Below are positions 9,409 to 17,756 of a DNA stretch of 64,000 nucleotides, in pieces (position 1 is the stretch's first letter; each line of letters opens with the position of its first letter). Origin of the DNA: Sinorhizobium meliloti (GTDB lineage: Bacteria; Pseudomonadota; Alphaproteobacteria; Rhizobiales; Rhizobiaceae); assembly GCF_035610345.1 (NCBI RefSeq), contig NZ_CP141214.1:404230-468229 (forward strand). The letters run 5' to 3'. Below the pieces are notes generated by a model, which ran no database searches, was not told where the DNA came from, and saw only the letters and a list, made by a program, of their open reading frames with translations. Both the position numbers and the translations under genes were made by a program.

Positions 9409-10101
9409 CTAACCGGCCCTTTCCACGGCCCATACCCGCACGCCCCAGGCAGTGGCATTTACCAGCAGAATGAGGAGAATAAGGATGATGCCAAGCCCGA
9501 TCGCGAGGGCAATATTTCCCTTTGAGGTTTCCAGAGCAATCGTGGTGGTCATAGTCCGGGTGAAGCCATCGATATTGCCGCCGACGATCATCACCGTGCC
9601 GACTTCGGCCGCGGCCCTGCCGAAGCCTGCAAGCAAGACGGTAACGAGGCTGAAGCGGCTGTCCCACAAAAGTGTCGCAACCCTGCTGGCCCAGCCGACC
9701 CCCATGGCGCCCAACTCCTCGCGATATTCGAGCCAAAGATCCTCAACTGTCTGGCGCGTCAGCGCGGCAATGATGGGCAGCACCAGAAATGCCTGCGCGA
9801 TAACCATGGCGGTCGGCGTAAAGAGGAGACCGAGTTCTCCCAGCGGCCCTGACCGCGATAGCAGCAGGTAGACGCTCAAACCGACGACAACCGGCGGCAA
9901 GCCCATGAAACCGTTCAACACCACGACCATTGCCGTGCGGCCGGGGAAGCGGGTCAGCGCGAGAATGGCACCAAGCGGAAAACCGATAATCCCCGCAGCT
10001 ACGACAGCCGTCAGGCTGACGGCCAGCGACAGGCCGACGATCGCAAATAGGGTGGCATCTCCGGATGCGATAAGCTGCCATGCAGTGAGTGTTTCCGACA
10101 T
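9409..10101 (-). CDS. tupB: Tungstate/molybdate ABC transporter permease
   Basis: This is a 230-residue membrane protein with about five or six hydrophobic segments and a binding-protein-dependent permease loop (EELGAMGVGWASRVATLLW, about residues 130-150) that contacts the ATPase. GLPPVVVGLSVYLLLS is typical of TupB/ModB permeases. It is the first gene of the leftward operon tupB-tupC-tupA-moeA2-moeA fusion and is divergent from the sensor-domain regulator at 10191, which probably controls it. Confidence 0.88.
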   Translation of the reverse strand: MSETLTAWQLIASGDATLFAIVGLSLAVSLTAVVAAGIIGFPLGAILALTRFPGRTAMVVVLNGFMGLPPVVVGLSVYLLLSRSGPLGELGLLFTPTAMVIAQAFLVLPIIAALTRQTVEDLWLEYREELGAMGVGWASRVATLLWDSRFSLVTVLLAGFGRAAAEVGTVMIVGGNIDGFTRTMTTTIALETSKGNIALAIGLGIILILLILLVNATAWGVRVWAVERAG

Positions 10102-10190
10102 GAGGCATCTTCCCTTGTCGCAATTTCCGGCTTTTTTTTCCTGTATGTCAAATTATTGAAGAATGGCGCAAATATGCATAAAAATGCAGG
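10102..10190. promoter_or_regulatory. Divergent tup/regulator promoter region with inverted repeat
   Basis: The 89-base gap between tupB (leftward) and the HTH regulator (rightward) is AT-rich and unlike its surroundings. It contains TGCAT-AAAA-ATGCA (10175-10188), perfect 5-base arms immediately before the regulator's start codon. This is a plausible operator for autoregulation and tup control. The assignment is inference from position and symmetry. Confidence 0.5.
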
Positions 10191-11066
10191 ATGATCCTGC
10201 TGACCACATCCGAGGCTGCTGACTATCTTCGCTTGGGAGAGCGTAAGATTTACGAGTTGATTTCGAAGGAGCGAATCCCGTGCAGCAAGGTGGCAGGCAA
10301 ATGGCTATTCCCACAGCACGAACTCGACCGCTGGGTCCTTTCGGGGCTCGTGCAGCCGGCGGGAATGATATCGCTCGAACTGCCACCTATCGTGGGGGGG
10401 AGCCAGGATGACCTGCTGGAATGGAGCCTGCGTCAGTCAGGCTCGGGGCTTGCCACATTGGCGGAAGGCACTGAAGACGGTGTCGCGCGGCTGCTGCGCG
10501 GAGAGGTCGCGGCCGCTGCGATCCATTTCCATGGCACGGTAGCCGATGCAAATGTCGATGCGGTAGCCGCCATGCCACGGCTTAGCGATGCGGTGCTGGT
10601 CGGCTTCGTCCGCCGCGAGCAAGGCCTATTGCTGGAGCCGGGCAATCCCAAATCGCTGAACGGTCTCAATGACGTCCTGACGAGTGGTGCGAGGATGGCC
10701 GTTCGTCAACGCGGTGCCGGAGCGGATATGCTGCTTGCTCAGTTGCTGGCAGATTTCGGCGCGAAACACAGCGACCTCAATCGACTGGAGCCGCCCTGCC
10801 TGACCGGTCCCGATCTTGCATCCGCCGTGCGGAGCGGCCAGGCGGATTGCGGCATTGCCACACGCGCCGCCGCTCGCACTGCTGGGCTGGAATTCCTGCC
10901 GCTGCTGTGGGAAAATTTCGACCTGCTCATGCGTCAGCGAACCTATTTTCAGCCCTCCTTCCAGGCGCTGTTAGGTTTCTTGCCGCAAAAGGTTTTTACC
11001 GACCGCGCCGTCGAGCTTACCGGGTATGATACAAGCCCGGCCGGCCGGATCCGGTTCTTCAAGTAG
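10191..11066 (+). CDS. HTH regulator with PBP-like oxyanion-sensor domain
   Basis: The protein has 291 residues. Residues 1-55 form an excisionase/MerR-type winged helix (TTSEAADYLRLGERKIYELI, then KVAGKWLFPQHELDRW). Residues about 80-285 form a substrate-binding-protein-like fold (RQRGAGADMLLAQLLADFG, AVRSGQADCGIATRAAA), homologous in layout to the C-terminus of the MoeA fusion at 4700. Such one-component regulators are known to sense molybdate or tungstate. Divergence from tupB supports control of oxyanion uptake. The start overlaps the inverted repeat at 10175-10188, consistent with autoregulation. Cytoplasmic, with no membrane segment. Confidence 0.8.
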   Translation: MILLTTSEAADYLRLGERKIYELISKERIPCSKVAGKWLFPQHELDRWVLSGLVQPAGMISLELPPIVGGSQDDLLEWSLRQSGSGLATLAEGTEDGVARLLRGEVAAAAIHFHGTVADANVDAVAAMPRLSDAVLVGFVRREQGLLLEPGNPKSLNGLNDVLTSGARMAVRQRGAGADMLLAQLLADFGAKHSDLNRLEPPCLTGPDLASAVRSGQADCGIATRAAARTAGLEFLPLLWENFDLLMRQRTYFQPSFQALLGFLPQKVFTDRAVELTGYDTSPAGRIRFFK

Positions 11067-11183
11067 AGCGCTTACGCGTTCTTGAGAGAATGGACAAAGG
11101 ATGCTCGAACACCTTGACTGAGCATCGGAACCGTTAAAATGCGTGCAACTTTCGGTCGAAAGGGCAAAGCAGCACCCGCTGGC

Positions 11184-11390
11184 TCATCCCAGATCGATCT
11201 CGCCTTCCACGACATGATTCAGGCCGGCGGCCTCCGACGTGATGACGGCCTTGACGATCAGCTTCCCTTGTCCTTTCAGACCTTTTTGCTCCACTGCCTT
11301 CTCTATCGCCTGTTGCGAGGTCACCCCGACCTGCTTGAGGAACTTGCGCATGGAGACGTTGAAGGGGTCGGTTTCCATATTCGTGATCAT
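11184..11390 (-). CDS. DUF6494 family small protein
   Basis: A 68-residue protein with the pattern DPFNVSMRKFLKQVGVTSQQ, EKAVEQKGLKGQGKLIVKAV and a C-terminal beta hairpin (NHVVEGEIDL). This matches DUF6494-type proteins of proteobacteria, whose function is unknown. The ATG at 11390 has only a weak SD, and an in-frame ATG four codons later is possible. It is divergent from the WD40-cytochrome c gene, with 100 bases between them. Its position inside the formate dehydrogenase island suggests a role in maturation or electron transfer, but that is inference. Confidence 0.65.
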   Translation of the reverse strand: MITNMETDPFNVSMRKFLKQVGVTSQQAIEKAVEQKGLKGQGKLIVKAVITSEAAGLNHVVEGEIDLG

Positions 11391-11490
11391 ATGATTGCCT
11401 CGAACAGAGTGAACAGTAAGGTCGATCCGGCACTTTCCGTTCCTGCAACGGAGACCATCGCCAATCGAGCATGAATCCGTTTGAGGTGCA

Positions 11491-12786
11491 ATGAAGGCGA
11501 TGCTCGCTATACGCTGCCTGGTGGCAGCCGCTTCCTTCCTCTTCGGCGCGACTGCGCATGGGGCGGAACTGCGCGGCCATGGAGGCCCGGTGCGTTCAAT
11601 CGCCATAGCCCCTGACGGACAGACAGCGATCACCGGCAGTTTCGATACCAAGGCGATTATCTGGTCGCTTGAAACGGGCGAGGCGCAGCAGGTGCTGCTG
11701 TTTCACGAAAGTCAGGTCGATGCCGTCGCTGCTTTGCCGCGGGGGCGTTACGCCAGCGCCGGGGCCGACGGCCGTATCGCAATCTGGGAGGCCGGACGCA
11801 GCACGCCGGTATCCGTGTTGCATGGCCATGAGGGGCCGGTTGTCGCACTGGCAGTCGCGCCCGACGGCTCTACGCTCGCTTCTGCCTCCTGGGATACGAG
11901 CGTGCGTCTGTGGCCGCTTTCCGGCGCTGCGCCGCGCATCCTCAAAGGCCACCATGGCAATGTTAACGCGGTCACCTTTCTGTCCGACGGAACGCTTGCA
12001 AGTGCGGGCTATGACGCAGCCATCATACTATGGCCGCCGGGACATGACGCTGCGCCGATGCGAATATCCATGCCGGGGCCACTCAACGCCCTCGTGACGA
12101 TGCCGGGCGACCGCCTGCTTGCAGCAGGCGCAGACGGGACATTGCGCCAGCTCGACCGAAGCGGCGCGATTGTGGCCGAGGTCAAGGTGTCCTCCGGCCC
12201 CCTGATCGCACTAGCGGCTACGGCTGATGAGAAATACATCGCCGCCTCGGCCATCAGGGAGGGCATCGTGTTGCTCGACTCCCGCACCCTGAAGCCGGTT
12301 CACACCCTCGGCAGTGCCGGCGTTGCGCCGGTGTGGGCCCTTGCCTTTCCACGCAGTGCCCGGACGCTGCTGGCCGGCGGTGCGGACAACATAATAAGCG
12401 AATGGGATGTTGAAACCGGCAGGCGGCTTGGAACCTCAGCCGCGATCCAGGCCGATCTGATGAGCGAATATGCCGGCAATCCGGACGCCGAAGTCTTCCG
12501 TGCCTGCATCGCCTGCCATACGCTCGGCCCGGAGGACGGCAATCGCGCCGGACCGACGCTGCACGGCATCTTCGGCCGCAGGATCGCGTCGCTTGCCGGC
12601 TATCCCTACTCCCCCGCTTTCCGGCGGATGGATATCGTCTGGACGCCGGAAACGGTGTCGAAGCTCTTCGAACTAGGGCCAGGCATATATACGCCAGGGA
12701 CCAAGATGCCGGAGCAGACGATCAACGATCCCGAGGATCGTGCAGCGCTGATCCGCTTTTTGCAGGCTGAGACCCGCCGCGACTAA
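11491..12786 (+). CDS. Exported WD40 beta-propeller fused to cytochrome c
   Basis: The 431-residue protein has a signal peptide (MKAMLAIRCLVAAASFLFG, cleavage near AHG-AE). Repeats about 40 residues apart follow (LRGHGGPVRSIAIAPDGQ, LHGHEGPVVALAVAPDGS, LKGHHGNVNAVTFLSDG, each ending in a VRLW/IIW-like strand), about seven in all up to residue 315. A class I cytochrome c domain follows, with haem motif CIACH at 339-343 and a likely axial Met in TKMP (about 406). It should be periplasmic. An electron-carrier or docking role with the formate dehydrogenase or the iron-sulfur protein is inferred from context. Its 3' end overlaps the convergent gene by 65 bases. Confidence 0.82.
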   Translation: MKAMLAIRCLVAAASFLFGATAHGAELRGHGGPVRSIAIAPDGQTAITGSFDTKAIIWSLETGEAQQVLLFHESQVDAVAALPRGRYASAGADGRIAIWEAGRSTPVSVLHGHEGPVVALAVAPDGSTLASASWDTSVRLWPLSGAAPRILKGHHGNVNAVTFLSDGTLASAGYDAAIILWPPGHDAAPMRISMPGPLNALVTMPGDRLLAAGADGTLRQLDRSGAIVAEVKVSSGPLIALAATADEKYIAASAIREGIVLLDSRTLKPVHTLGSAGVAPVWALAFPRSARTLLAGGADNIISEWDVETGRRLGTSAAIQADLMSEYAGNPDAEVFRACIACHTLGPEDGNRAGPTLHGIFGRRIASLAGYPYSPAFRRMDIVWTPETVSKLFELGPGIYTPGTKMPEQTINDPEDRAALIRFLQAETRRD

Positions 12787-14827
12787 ACTCAACCGATTTG
12801 TCTGTCGTTGCGTCGCGCTCCCGCAAGTAATCTTCCGTCGTCCGTGGAGCGGGACGGCCCGACGCTTCGTAAGGATCGAACCCTTCATTCATGACGGATT
12901 CGACACGACAGTTATCGCACATCCGCACGACATCGAGGCGTCGGGCATTCTCGCCGGAAAACATCCAGTGCTTGCCCTCCAGCTTGTCAACGATGCGTTC
13001 GACGGTACTTTTCGTTCCGAATGGCGTGTCGCATCGAATGCAATGGAACGGTTCTTCCTGTTTGATCACCCGGCGGGGGCCATTCCAGGCCTGGAAATCC
13101 AGTTGCGGTACCAACGCGATTGCCTTTTCTGGACAAGTCGCGGCACAGAGCCCGCACTGCACGCAGGCGCTCTCGGCAAAATACAAAGCTGGCCGCTCTT
13201 CACTGTCGGAGAGCGCGCCCGTCGGACAGGCCGATACGCATGACAGGCACAGCGTACAGGCATCGACATTGACGTCGAGCCCGCCAAATGGCGCGGCCGC
13301 TGGCAATGCCGTGCGCTCTACCGGCGTCGGAGCGGCCTCATACAAGCCGATCACCGAGCTTTTCAGCAAGCTGCGCTTGCCTCCGACCGGCAGGAATGTC
13401 ACCGGCTTTCGCGCATCCGCTTGCGGCACCATCCGCCCGAGAACCGTTTGCAGATCATCGGGGTCGTCCGCTTCGATCACGCCGCAGAGATCGGCTCCAT
13501 AACCCAGCGATTGTCCAAGAAGATTGGCGATGGTGACGTTTCTGGCTAGGCCGGTCAGGTCATGTTTCCCCCTCGCCGAAGAAAGGGCCCTGATCGCCAC
13601 CGCTCCCCAGGCGGCCGGTGCAGTCCACGCCTCGACCCCCAGCTGCGTTATCTCATTCACACCGACCGGCAGCACATTCGCGGGCAGTCCCTGCCCGAAA
13701 CGCGCCAGCGCATCGATAAGCGGCTCTCCATGACCTTCATCGTGAAACAGCACAATCGGATCGCTGCCGCCTACCCTGTGATAGGTGAGCAGGAGCGTGC
13801 GCAGGCGTCGAAGCAGGGCCGCCGCATCCGGAAAAGCATAGGCGGCGGCACCGGTCGGACAGGCGGCAGCGCAACTGCCGCAGCCGGCGCAGACATCAGC
13901 GTCGATCGCGACATGGTCGCCAGCGGGTGCAATCGCACCCGTAGGACAAAGGTTGATGCAGCGCGTGCATCCGGTGATGCGCGAACGCGAATGGGCGCAA
14001 AGATCGGCGGAAAAATTGATGTAGCGAGGCTTTTCGAATTCCCCCACAAGGCCGGCTGCCTTGGCGATCGCGGCAGCAAGGCCCGCGCGGTCGGCCGGAT
14101 CCGCTCTCAGATAACCTGCCCGCAATTCATGGGCAGGAAACAGGGGAGCGCCGCCGGAAAGGTCAAGAACTATATCGGCATTCGATAGTGCGCCATCCCG
14201 CGGCGCGCCAAAACGCAGACGCTTGCGCGACGATGGCGATGGCATCGCGAAATCGTCGATCGTCAGTTCAAACGCGCCGAGATGACCGCGCGCGTTGCGG
14301 ATCGTGCCCTGCACAACGGGGAAATCCCAGACGCGATGGGGCGTGACATCGTCCGGCCGCGTCAAAAGAACCGTGACGTCCATCTCGTCGGCAAGCTGCC
14401 GTCCAGCCTCGATCGCCGCTTCGTTCCGGCCATAGACGAGCACCACGCCGTTGCTCGCGAGCGTAACGCTGGTCGGCGAAGTGACCGTTTCCGCTGCCAT
14501 CGCCACGAGTGCCGCGGCTTTCGGCCCGGCGGATGCCCCTTGTGCCGACCAGCCTGACGTCTCGCGGATGTTGACGAAAGCGAGTTCGCCCGCAAAGCCA
14601 CGTTCCTGCGCGACTTCACGGAAAAGCCGTTCCTGCTGTGTGCAGGCTATCGTGATGTCGTCGCCTCCATTCAATGCGTTGCGGACGCGGTCGAGTTCGG
14701 CGCCGCAGAGTTGATTTCCAGATTGGATTTGGTCGCTTGAGCATCCACGGGCGACACTCTGGCCAAAGTCCGGCATGCTGCGTTCACAGGAACAAACAAA
14801 GACGGTGCGTGGTCTGTCTGGGATCAT
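12722..14827 (-). CDS. Large 4Fe-4S ferredoxin-type protein (701 aa)
   Basis: This 701-residue cytoplasmic protein has an N-terminal Cys-containing segment (VFVCSCERSMPDF). Two regions then carry paired ferredoxin motifs: GCTRCINLCPTGAI and CAGCGSCAAACPTGAA (about residues 280-330), and CTLCLSCVSACPTGAL and CVQCGLCAATCPEKAI (about 535-590). A late CxxC pair follows (HCIRCDTPFG, MCDNCR). This suggests four 4Fe-4S clusters plus a possible metal site. It is known as a companion of proteobacterial formate dehydrogenase loci. It may move electrons in the cytoplasm, perhaps during enzyme maturation; the function is not established. It is divergent from the rightward FDH operon (107-base gap) and overlaps the cytochrome gene tail-to-tail. 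Confidence 0.82.
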   Translation of the reverse strand: MIPDRPRTVFVCSCERSMPDFGQSVARGCSSDQIQSGNQLCGAELDRVRNALNGGDDITIACTQQERLFREVAQERGFAGELAFVNIRETSGWSAQGASAGPKAAALVAMAAETVTSPTSVTLASNGVVLVYGRNEAAIEAGRQLADEMDVTVLLTRPDDVTPHRVWDFPVVQGTIRNARGHLGAFELTIDDFAMPSPSSRKRLRFGAPRDGALSNADIVLDLSGGAPLFPAHELRAGYLRADPADRAGLAAAIAKAAGLVGEFEKPRYINFSADLCAHSRSRITGCTRCINLCPTGAIAPAGDHVAIDADVCAGCGSCAAACPTGAAAYAFPDAAALLRRLRTLLLTYHRVGGSDPIVLFHDEGHGEPLIDALARFGQGLPANVLPVGVNEITQLGVEAWTAPAAWGAVAIRALSSARGKHDLTGLARNVTIANLLGQSLGYGADLCGVIEADDPDDLQTVLGRMVPQADARKPVTFLPVGGKRSLLKSSVIGLYEAAPTPVERTALPAAAPFGGLDVNVDACTLCLSCVSACPTGALSDSEERPALYFAESACVQCGLCAATCPEKAIALVPQLDFQAWNGPRRVIKQEEPFHCIRCDTPFGTKSTVERIVDKLEGKHWMFSGENARRLDVVRMCDNCRVESVMNEGFDPYEASGRPAPRTTEDYLRERDATTDKSVEFSRGGSQPAKSGSALHDPRDR

Positions 14828-14934
14828 GCTCTACTCTCCCCGCATCACGGCACCGCCCAACAACGGTGGCGCCTCCACTTCGGATGCATTATAAAGACAT
14901 TAGGCTCGCCGTCATCAGAAATGGGACCGGCATC
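14828..14934. promoter_or_regulatory. Divergent promoter region of the FDH operon
   Basis: These 107 bases separate the leftward 701-aa iron-sulfur gene from the rightward ligase-DUF-FDH operon. The promoter for the whole right arm should lie here or just upstream. An AT-rich patch (GCATTATAAAGACATTAG) is present. I see no -24/-12 sigma-54 element and no FNR-type box. Confidence 0.35.
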
Positions 14935-15681
14935 ATGTTTCAGCACGCTTCGGTGATGGACCACGCCATCGAACTGCCCCCGCCCTACAACCTCGTCATG
15001 ATGCGCGAGACCGGCGACGCTTTTGCACACGCTCGCGCCATTGCCGCCGAATGGGGAGCAGGGACGCTGGTCTGGGCACGACGTGACGATCTGGCCGAGT
15101 TCGCCGTCGTGCTGGAACCGGAAATGCCGCTCGTGCATGCACGCCTGGCCATCTATGCTGGGATGAACGCACTGGCCGATGCGCTTGGCACACATGCGCC
15201 ACCGTCACGACCCATCACCTTCGACTGGCCAGACGCGATCCGTGTCGACGGGGTCTTGGTCGGCGGCGGACAACTGAGCTGGCCGGCGGGAACGGGCGAG
15301 ACCGAGACGCCGGCCTGGCTTATCTTCTCGACAATGATCCGCACCACGATCGTGCGCGTCCACGAACCGGGTCTGCGGCCGCTGTTCGGCGCACTGGACG
15401 AAGTGGGTTTCGAAGCCGTCAATATCGGCGAGATCATCGCCAGCTTTTCACGTCACCTGATGGTCGGCTTGGACGAATGGCACGACACCGGCTTTGCGCG
15501 GTTGGCTAGGCGATGGCTGGACCGCGTGTCGCCCGGAGGCCACAATGGACGGATCGCCGACAACGGGGATCTGCTGGTTCAGGCCGAACCCGGCCAGACT
15601 TCCCTTACGAGGCGGAGCCTGGCGCAGGCGCTTGCATCCTGTTCCTGGCTCGATCCCGCAACGGGAATGCCATGGCTTTGA
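14935..15681 (+). CDS. Biotin/lipoate A/B ligase-like protein (DUF4444 type)
   Basis: The 248-residue protein resembles the biotin/lipoate ligase superfamily: an early ETGDAFAHARAIAAEWGAGT LVWARR-like segment (the usual RG-ligase loop), DAIRVDGVLVGGGQLSWPAG in place of the nucleotide/lipoate-binding core, and a C-terminal DUF4444-like part (IASFSRHLMVGLDEWHDTGF). It lacks the clear GRGRxGR loop of BirA, so the substrate is unknown. It opens the rightward operon that continues through the FDH structural genes. The stop overlaps the next start. The ATG at 14935 is chosen on family-length grounds; 14884 and 14956 are alternatives. Confidence 0.65.
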   Translation: MFQHASVMDHAIELPPPYNLVMMRETGDAFAHARAIAAEWGAGTLVWARRDDLAEFAVVLEPEMPLVHARLAIYAGMNALADALGTHAPPSRPITFDWPDAIRVDGVLVGGGQLSWPAGTGETETPAWLIFSTMIRTTIVRVHEPGLRPLFGALDEVGFEAVNIGEIIASFSRHLMVGLDEWHDTGFARLARRWLDRVSPGGHNGRIADNGDLLVQAEPGQTSLTRRSLAQALASCSWLDPATGMPWL

Positions 15682-16214
15682 ACCTGCCGCGCACCATCCG
15701 CCTCGATCCGTCCGATACGTTCGTCTATTCGCGCGCCGCCGAGCCCGGCGAATGGGCGGTACCGGGTACATTCCTTTTCTTCGGCATCGACCCCGAAACC
15801 CTCGCCGGCAAGAAACGGCAGGCTTTTCGAGCCGGCTTCCTGGGCATCGAAAGTTTTGGCTGGTCCACCCTCGTTGTCGTGACGGAGGTGAAGGCGGAAG
15901 AACGCGCTGCGGCCGTTGAGCGCCTGGCCGAACAGTTGGTCGCGCATTGCGGCGCCCCCGATCTTGAAACAGCGCGGCCGGCCGCCGAAGAAGAAATCGC
16001 GTTTGCGCAATCGCTTTGCGATCACCCGCCAAACACCATACTTGCCCTCCACCGCGCCAGCGAGCAGACTGGGATCCGGGAGGCGTTCCGTACCCTTCAC
16101 CCGAAGGTGGGTCGACTGGATATGGCAACGGCCTTCAACGCTATAGAGATTGACGAGGAAAACGACCGGATGGAAGAGCTCGATATCCGGACGTTGGCGG
16201 GAAGGCACACGTGA
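15672..16214 (+). CDS. DUF6505 family protein
   Basis: A 180-residue soluble protein beginning MALNLPRTIRLDPSDTFVY, with GEWAVPGTFLFFGID and FRAGFLGIESFGWSTLV, a pattern seen in DUF6505 proteins of rhizobial formate dehydrogenase loci. It overlaps the previous gene by 10 bases and the next by 4, indicating tight translational coupling. There are no cysteine clusters, membrane segments or signal peptide. The function is unknown; context argues for an FDH-specific maturation or assembly role. Confidence 0.65.
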   Translation: MALNLPRTIRLDPSDTFVYSRAAEPGEWAVPGTFLFFGIDPETLAGKKRQAFRAGFLGIESFGWSTLVVVTEVKAEERAAAVERLAEQLVAHCGAPDLETARPAAEEEIAFAQSLCDHPPNTILALHRASEQTGIREAFRTLHPKVGRLDMATAFNAIEIDEENDRMEELDIRTLAGRHT

Positions 16215-17227
16215 AGGATTTCTGGGTATCTTCGGGTCACCATCTCCTCGATCGGGACGAGGCAGACCGGCTTATAGTGACCGACGCGTTCCTCAAGGCT
16301 TATCTCGCTCGCCCCGAACTGCTTCCGCCGGAAGGGGCGTGTGAGGTAGAATTGCGTCTGCACCATGAGCTTCTGATGCATCATCCGCGCCGTCCGGTCA
16401 CTCTGGACGAGATCGCCGTCATGGGCGACCCGGATGCCCGCGAAAACTGGGCGTTCATGATCTCCTTCCGCGACCGGCTTCTTGCCACGCCCTCGCTTGA
16501 GGCCGCTTATCTGCAACTGGCGCTCGGTTCGGCAGCCGACACGCCTCCGCTGTTCATGAACCAGCTCGCGCAGGTCGTGCTGCGCAATGCGCTCGACGGC
16601 GAGACCGAGCCCGCGGTGTTGCGCGCCGCCGAGCTGTTCTATCGCCCACAGCGGGTAAGCTTCCATGAAGGAGCGCTGCTGCTTGCCGACGCGGAAACAA
16701 TAGAAGTTCACGAGCAGAACCGCCACACTTCACCGCTCTTGAGCATGCTCGGCGGGCCAGCCGTCACCGAACTCGAAATCCTGGACGAGACGAACGCCGA
16801 TAGCTATTTTGACAGGAGCGATGCCTTTGACATGGTGCTCCGTCTGGGTGGCGCCCACAGCCCCGCGCGTCGCGGCCTTGCCGACGCAATGGAAGCCTGG
16901 ATCCGCCATCTGGTCGCCGTCACGGTAACGATCGAACCGGTCGAGCGGATCGAAGACGACAACTGGGCATGGTTCGTCGGCCTTGACGCCGAGGCGACAC
17001 GCATCGGTAATGCACTGTGGCGAGGCGAGGACCTCGACCCCGAAACGGCGGAGCGTATCGTTGCGTTGTTCCGCCTCCGCTTTTCCGACATTGGCGAGGT
17101 CAGGCCCCAAGTGGGTGCTCAACCGATCTGGCTGATCATGGCGATGACGCCCGATCGAATGATCCGCATGAAGCCGCAAAATCTTATTGCCGGTCTGCCG
17201 TTGTGCGCTACGGCGCAAGCGACCTAG
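16211..17227 (+). CDS. DUF6352 family protein
   Basis: A 338-residue soluble protein that starts at the GTG at 16211, overlapping the previous stop (GTGA). It begins MKDFWVSSGHHLLDRDEADR and contains NWAFMISFRDRLLATPSLEA and QLALGSAADTPPLFMNQLAQ. This resembles DUF6352, known only as a neighbour of formate dehydrogenase genes. A run with TSPLLSMLGG and SYFDRSDAFDMVLRLG follows. I see no metal-binding or nucleotide-binding motif. It may be a chaperone or scaffold for FDH, by association only. Confidence 0.65.
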   Translation: MKDFWVSSGHHLLDRDEADRLIVTDAFLKAYLARPELLPPEGACEVELRLHHELLMHHPRRPVTLDEIAVMGDPDARENWAFMISFRDRLLATPSLEAAYLQLALGSAADTPPLFMNQLAQVVLRNALDGETEPAVLRAAELFYRPQRVSFHEGALLLADAETIEVHEQNRHTSPLLSMLGGPAVTELEILDETNADSYFDRSDAFDMVLRLGGAHSPARRGLADAMEAWIRHLVAVTVTIEPVERIEDDNWAWFVGLDAEATRIGNALWRGEDLDPETAERIVALFRLRFSDIGEVRPQVGAQPIWLIMAMTPDRMIRMKPQNLIAGLPLCATAQAT

Positions 17228-17237
17228 GAGCGCAGTC

Positions 17238-17756
17238 ATGGTGCGGGAAACGGAAAAAGTCGGTGTGATCGTGGAGAGGCGAGACCTGGATAGCCCATGG
17301 GCGGATCATTCCTGGGTGCCGGTCGCCGCGCTCGCGGGCGCACCGGTCGCGACACCATGGACGGTGCTCGAACAGACGACGAGGCTTACGCGCTATTATG
17401 CAGGGACATCCGACATTGAATTTTTCGGAACGGATACGGCGATGTACCGGGAGAACCTGCGTTCACAGCGGCCTAGCCTTTGGATCGCCCTCCGACTCAC
17501 GGATTTAGCTCCGGGAATCGTAGTCCATCTGGTTACAGCGGATCCGGCTGAGGCCGAATCTCTGACGGAAACCAACACAGACATCATCGAAGCCGTTTCG
17601 ATGCCGATTGAAATACAGGAGCGCCTTGCCGCATTCGTGGAAGCTCATCATGTCGAGCGTGCGTTCGTCAAACGCAAGCGTGATCGGACAGATCCCGAAG
17701 CCATGGCAAGTCGGATTCATGGTGGCTCACAAAGCAGGACGACAAGGGATGAGTGA
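17238..17756 (+). CDS. DUF3305 domain protein
   Basis: The 172-residue product from the ATG at 17238 (MVRETEKVGVIVERRDLDSP, then WADHSWVPVAALAGAP) matches DUF3305, which is found next to DUF3306 in proteobacterial formate dehydrogenase loci. An upstream in-frame start is possible, but this ATG sits 10 bases after the previous stop. The body is mixed alpha/beta with ERAFVKRKRDRTDPEAM near the C-terminus. It overlaps the DUF3306 gene by 8 bases. The biochemical role is unknown. Confidence 0.7.
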   Translation: MVRETEKVGVIVERRDLDSPWADHSWVPVAALAGAPVATPWTVLEQTTRLTRYYAGTSDIEFFGTDTAMYRENLRSQRPSLWIALRLTDLAPGIVVHLVTADPAEAESLTETNTDIIEAVSMPIEIQERLAAFVEAHHVERAFVKRKRDRTDPEAMASRIHGGSQSRTTRDE

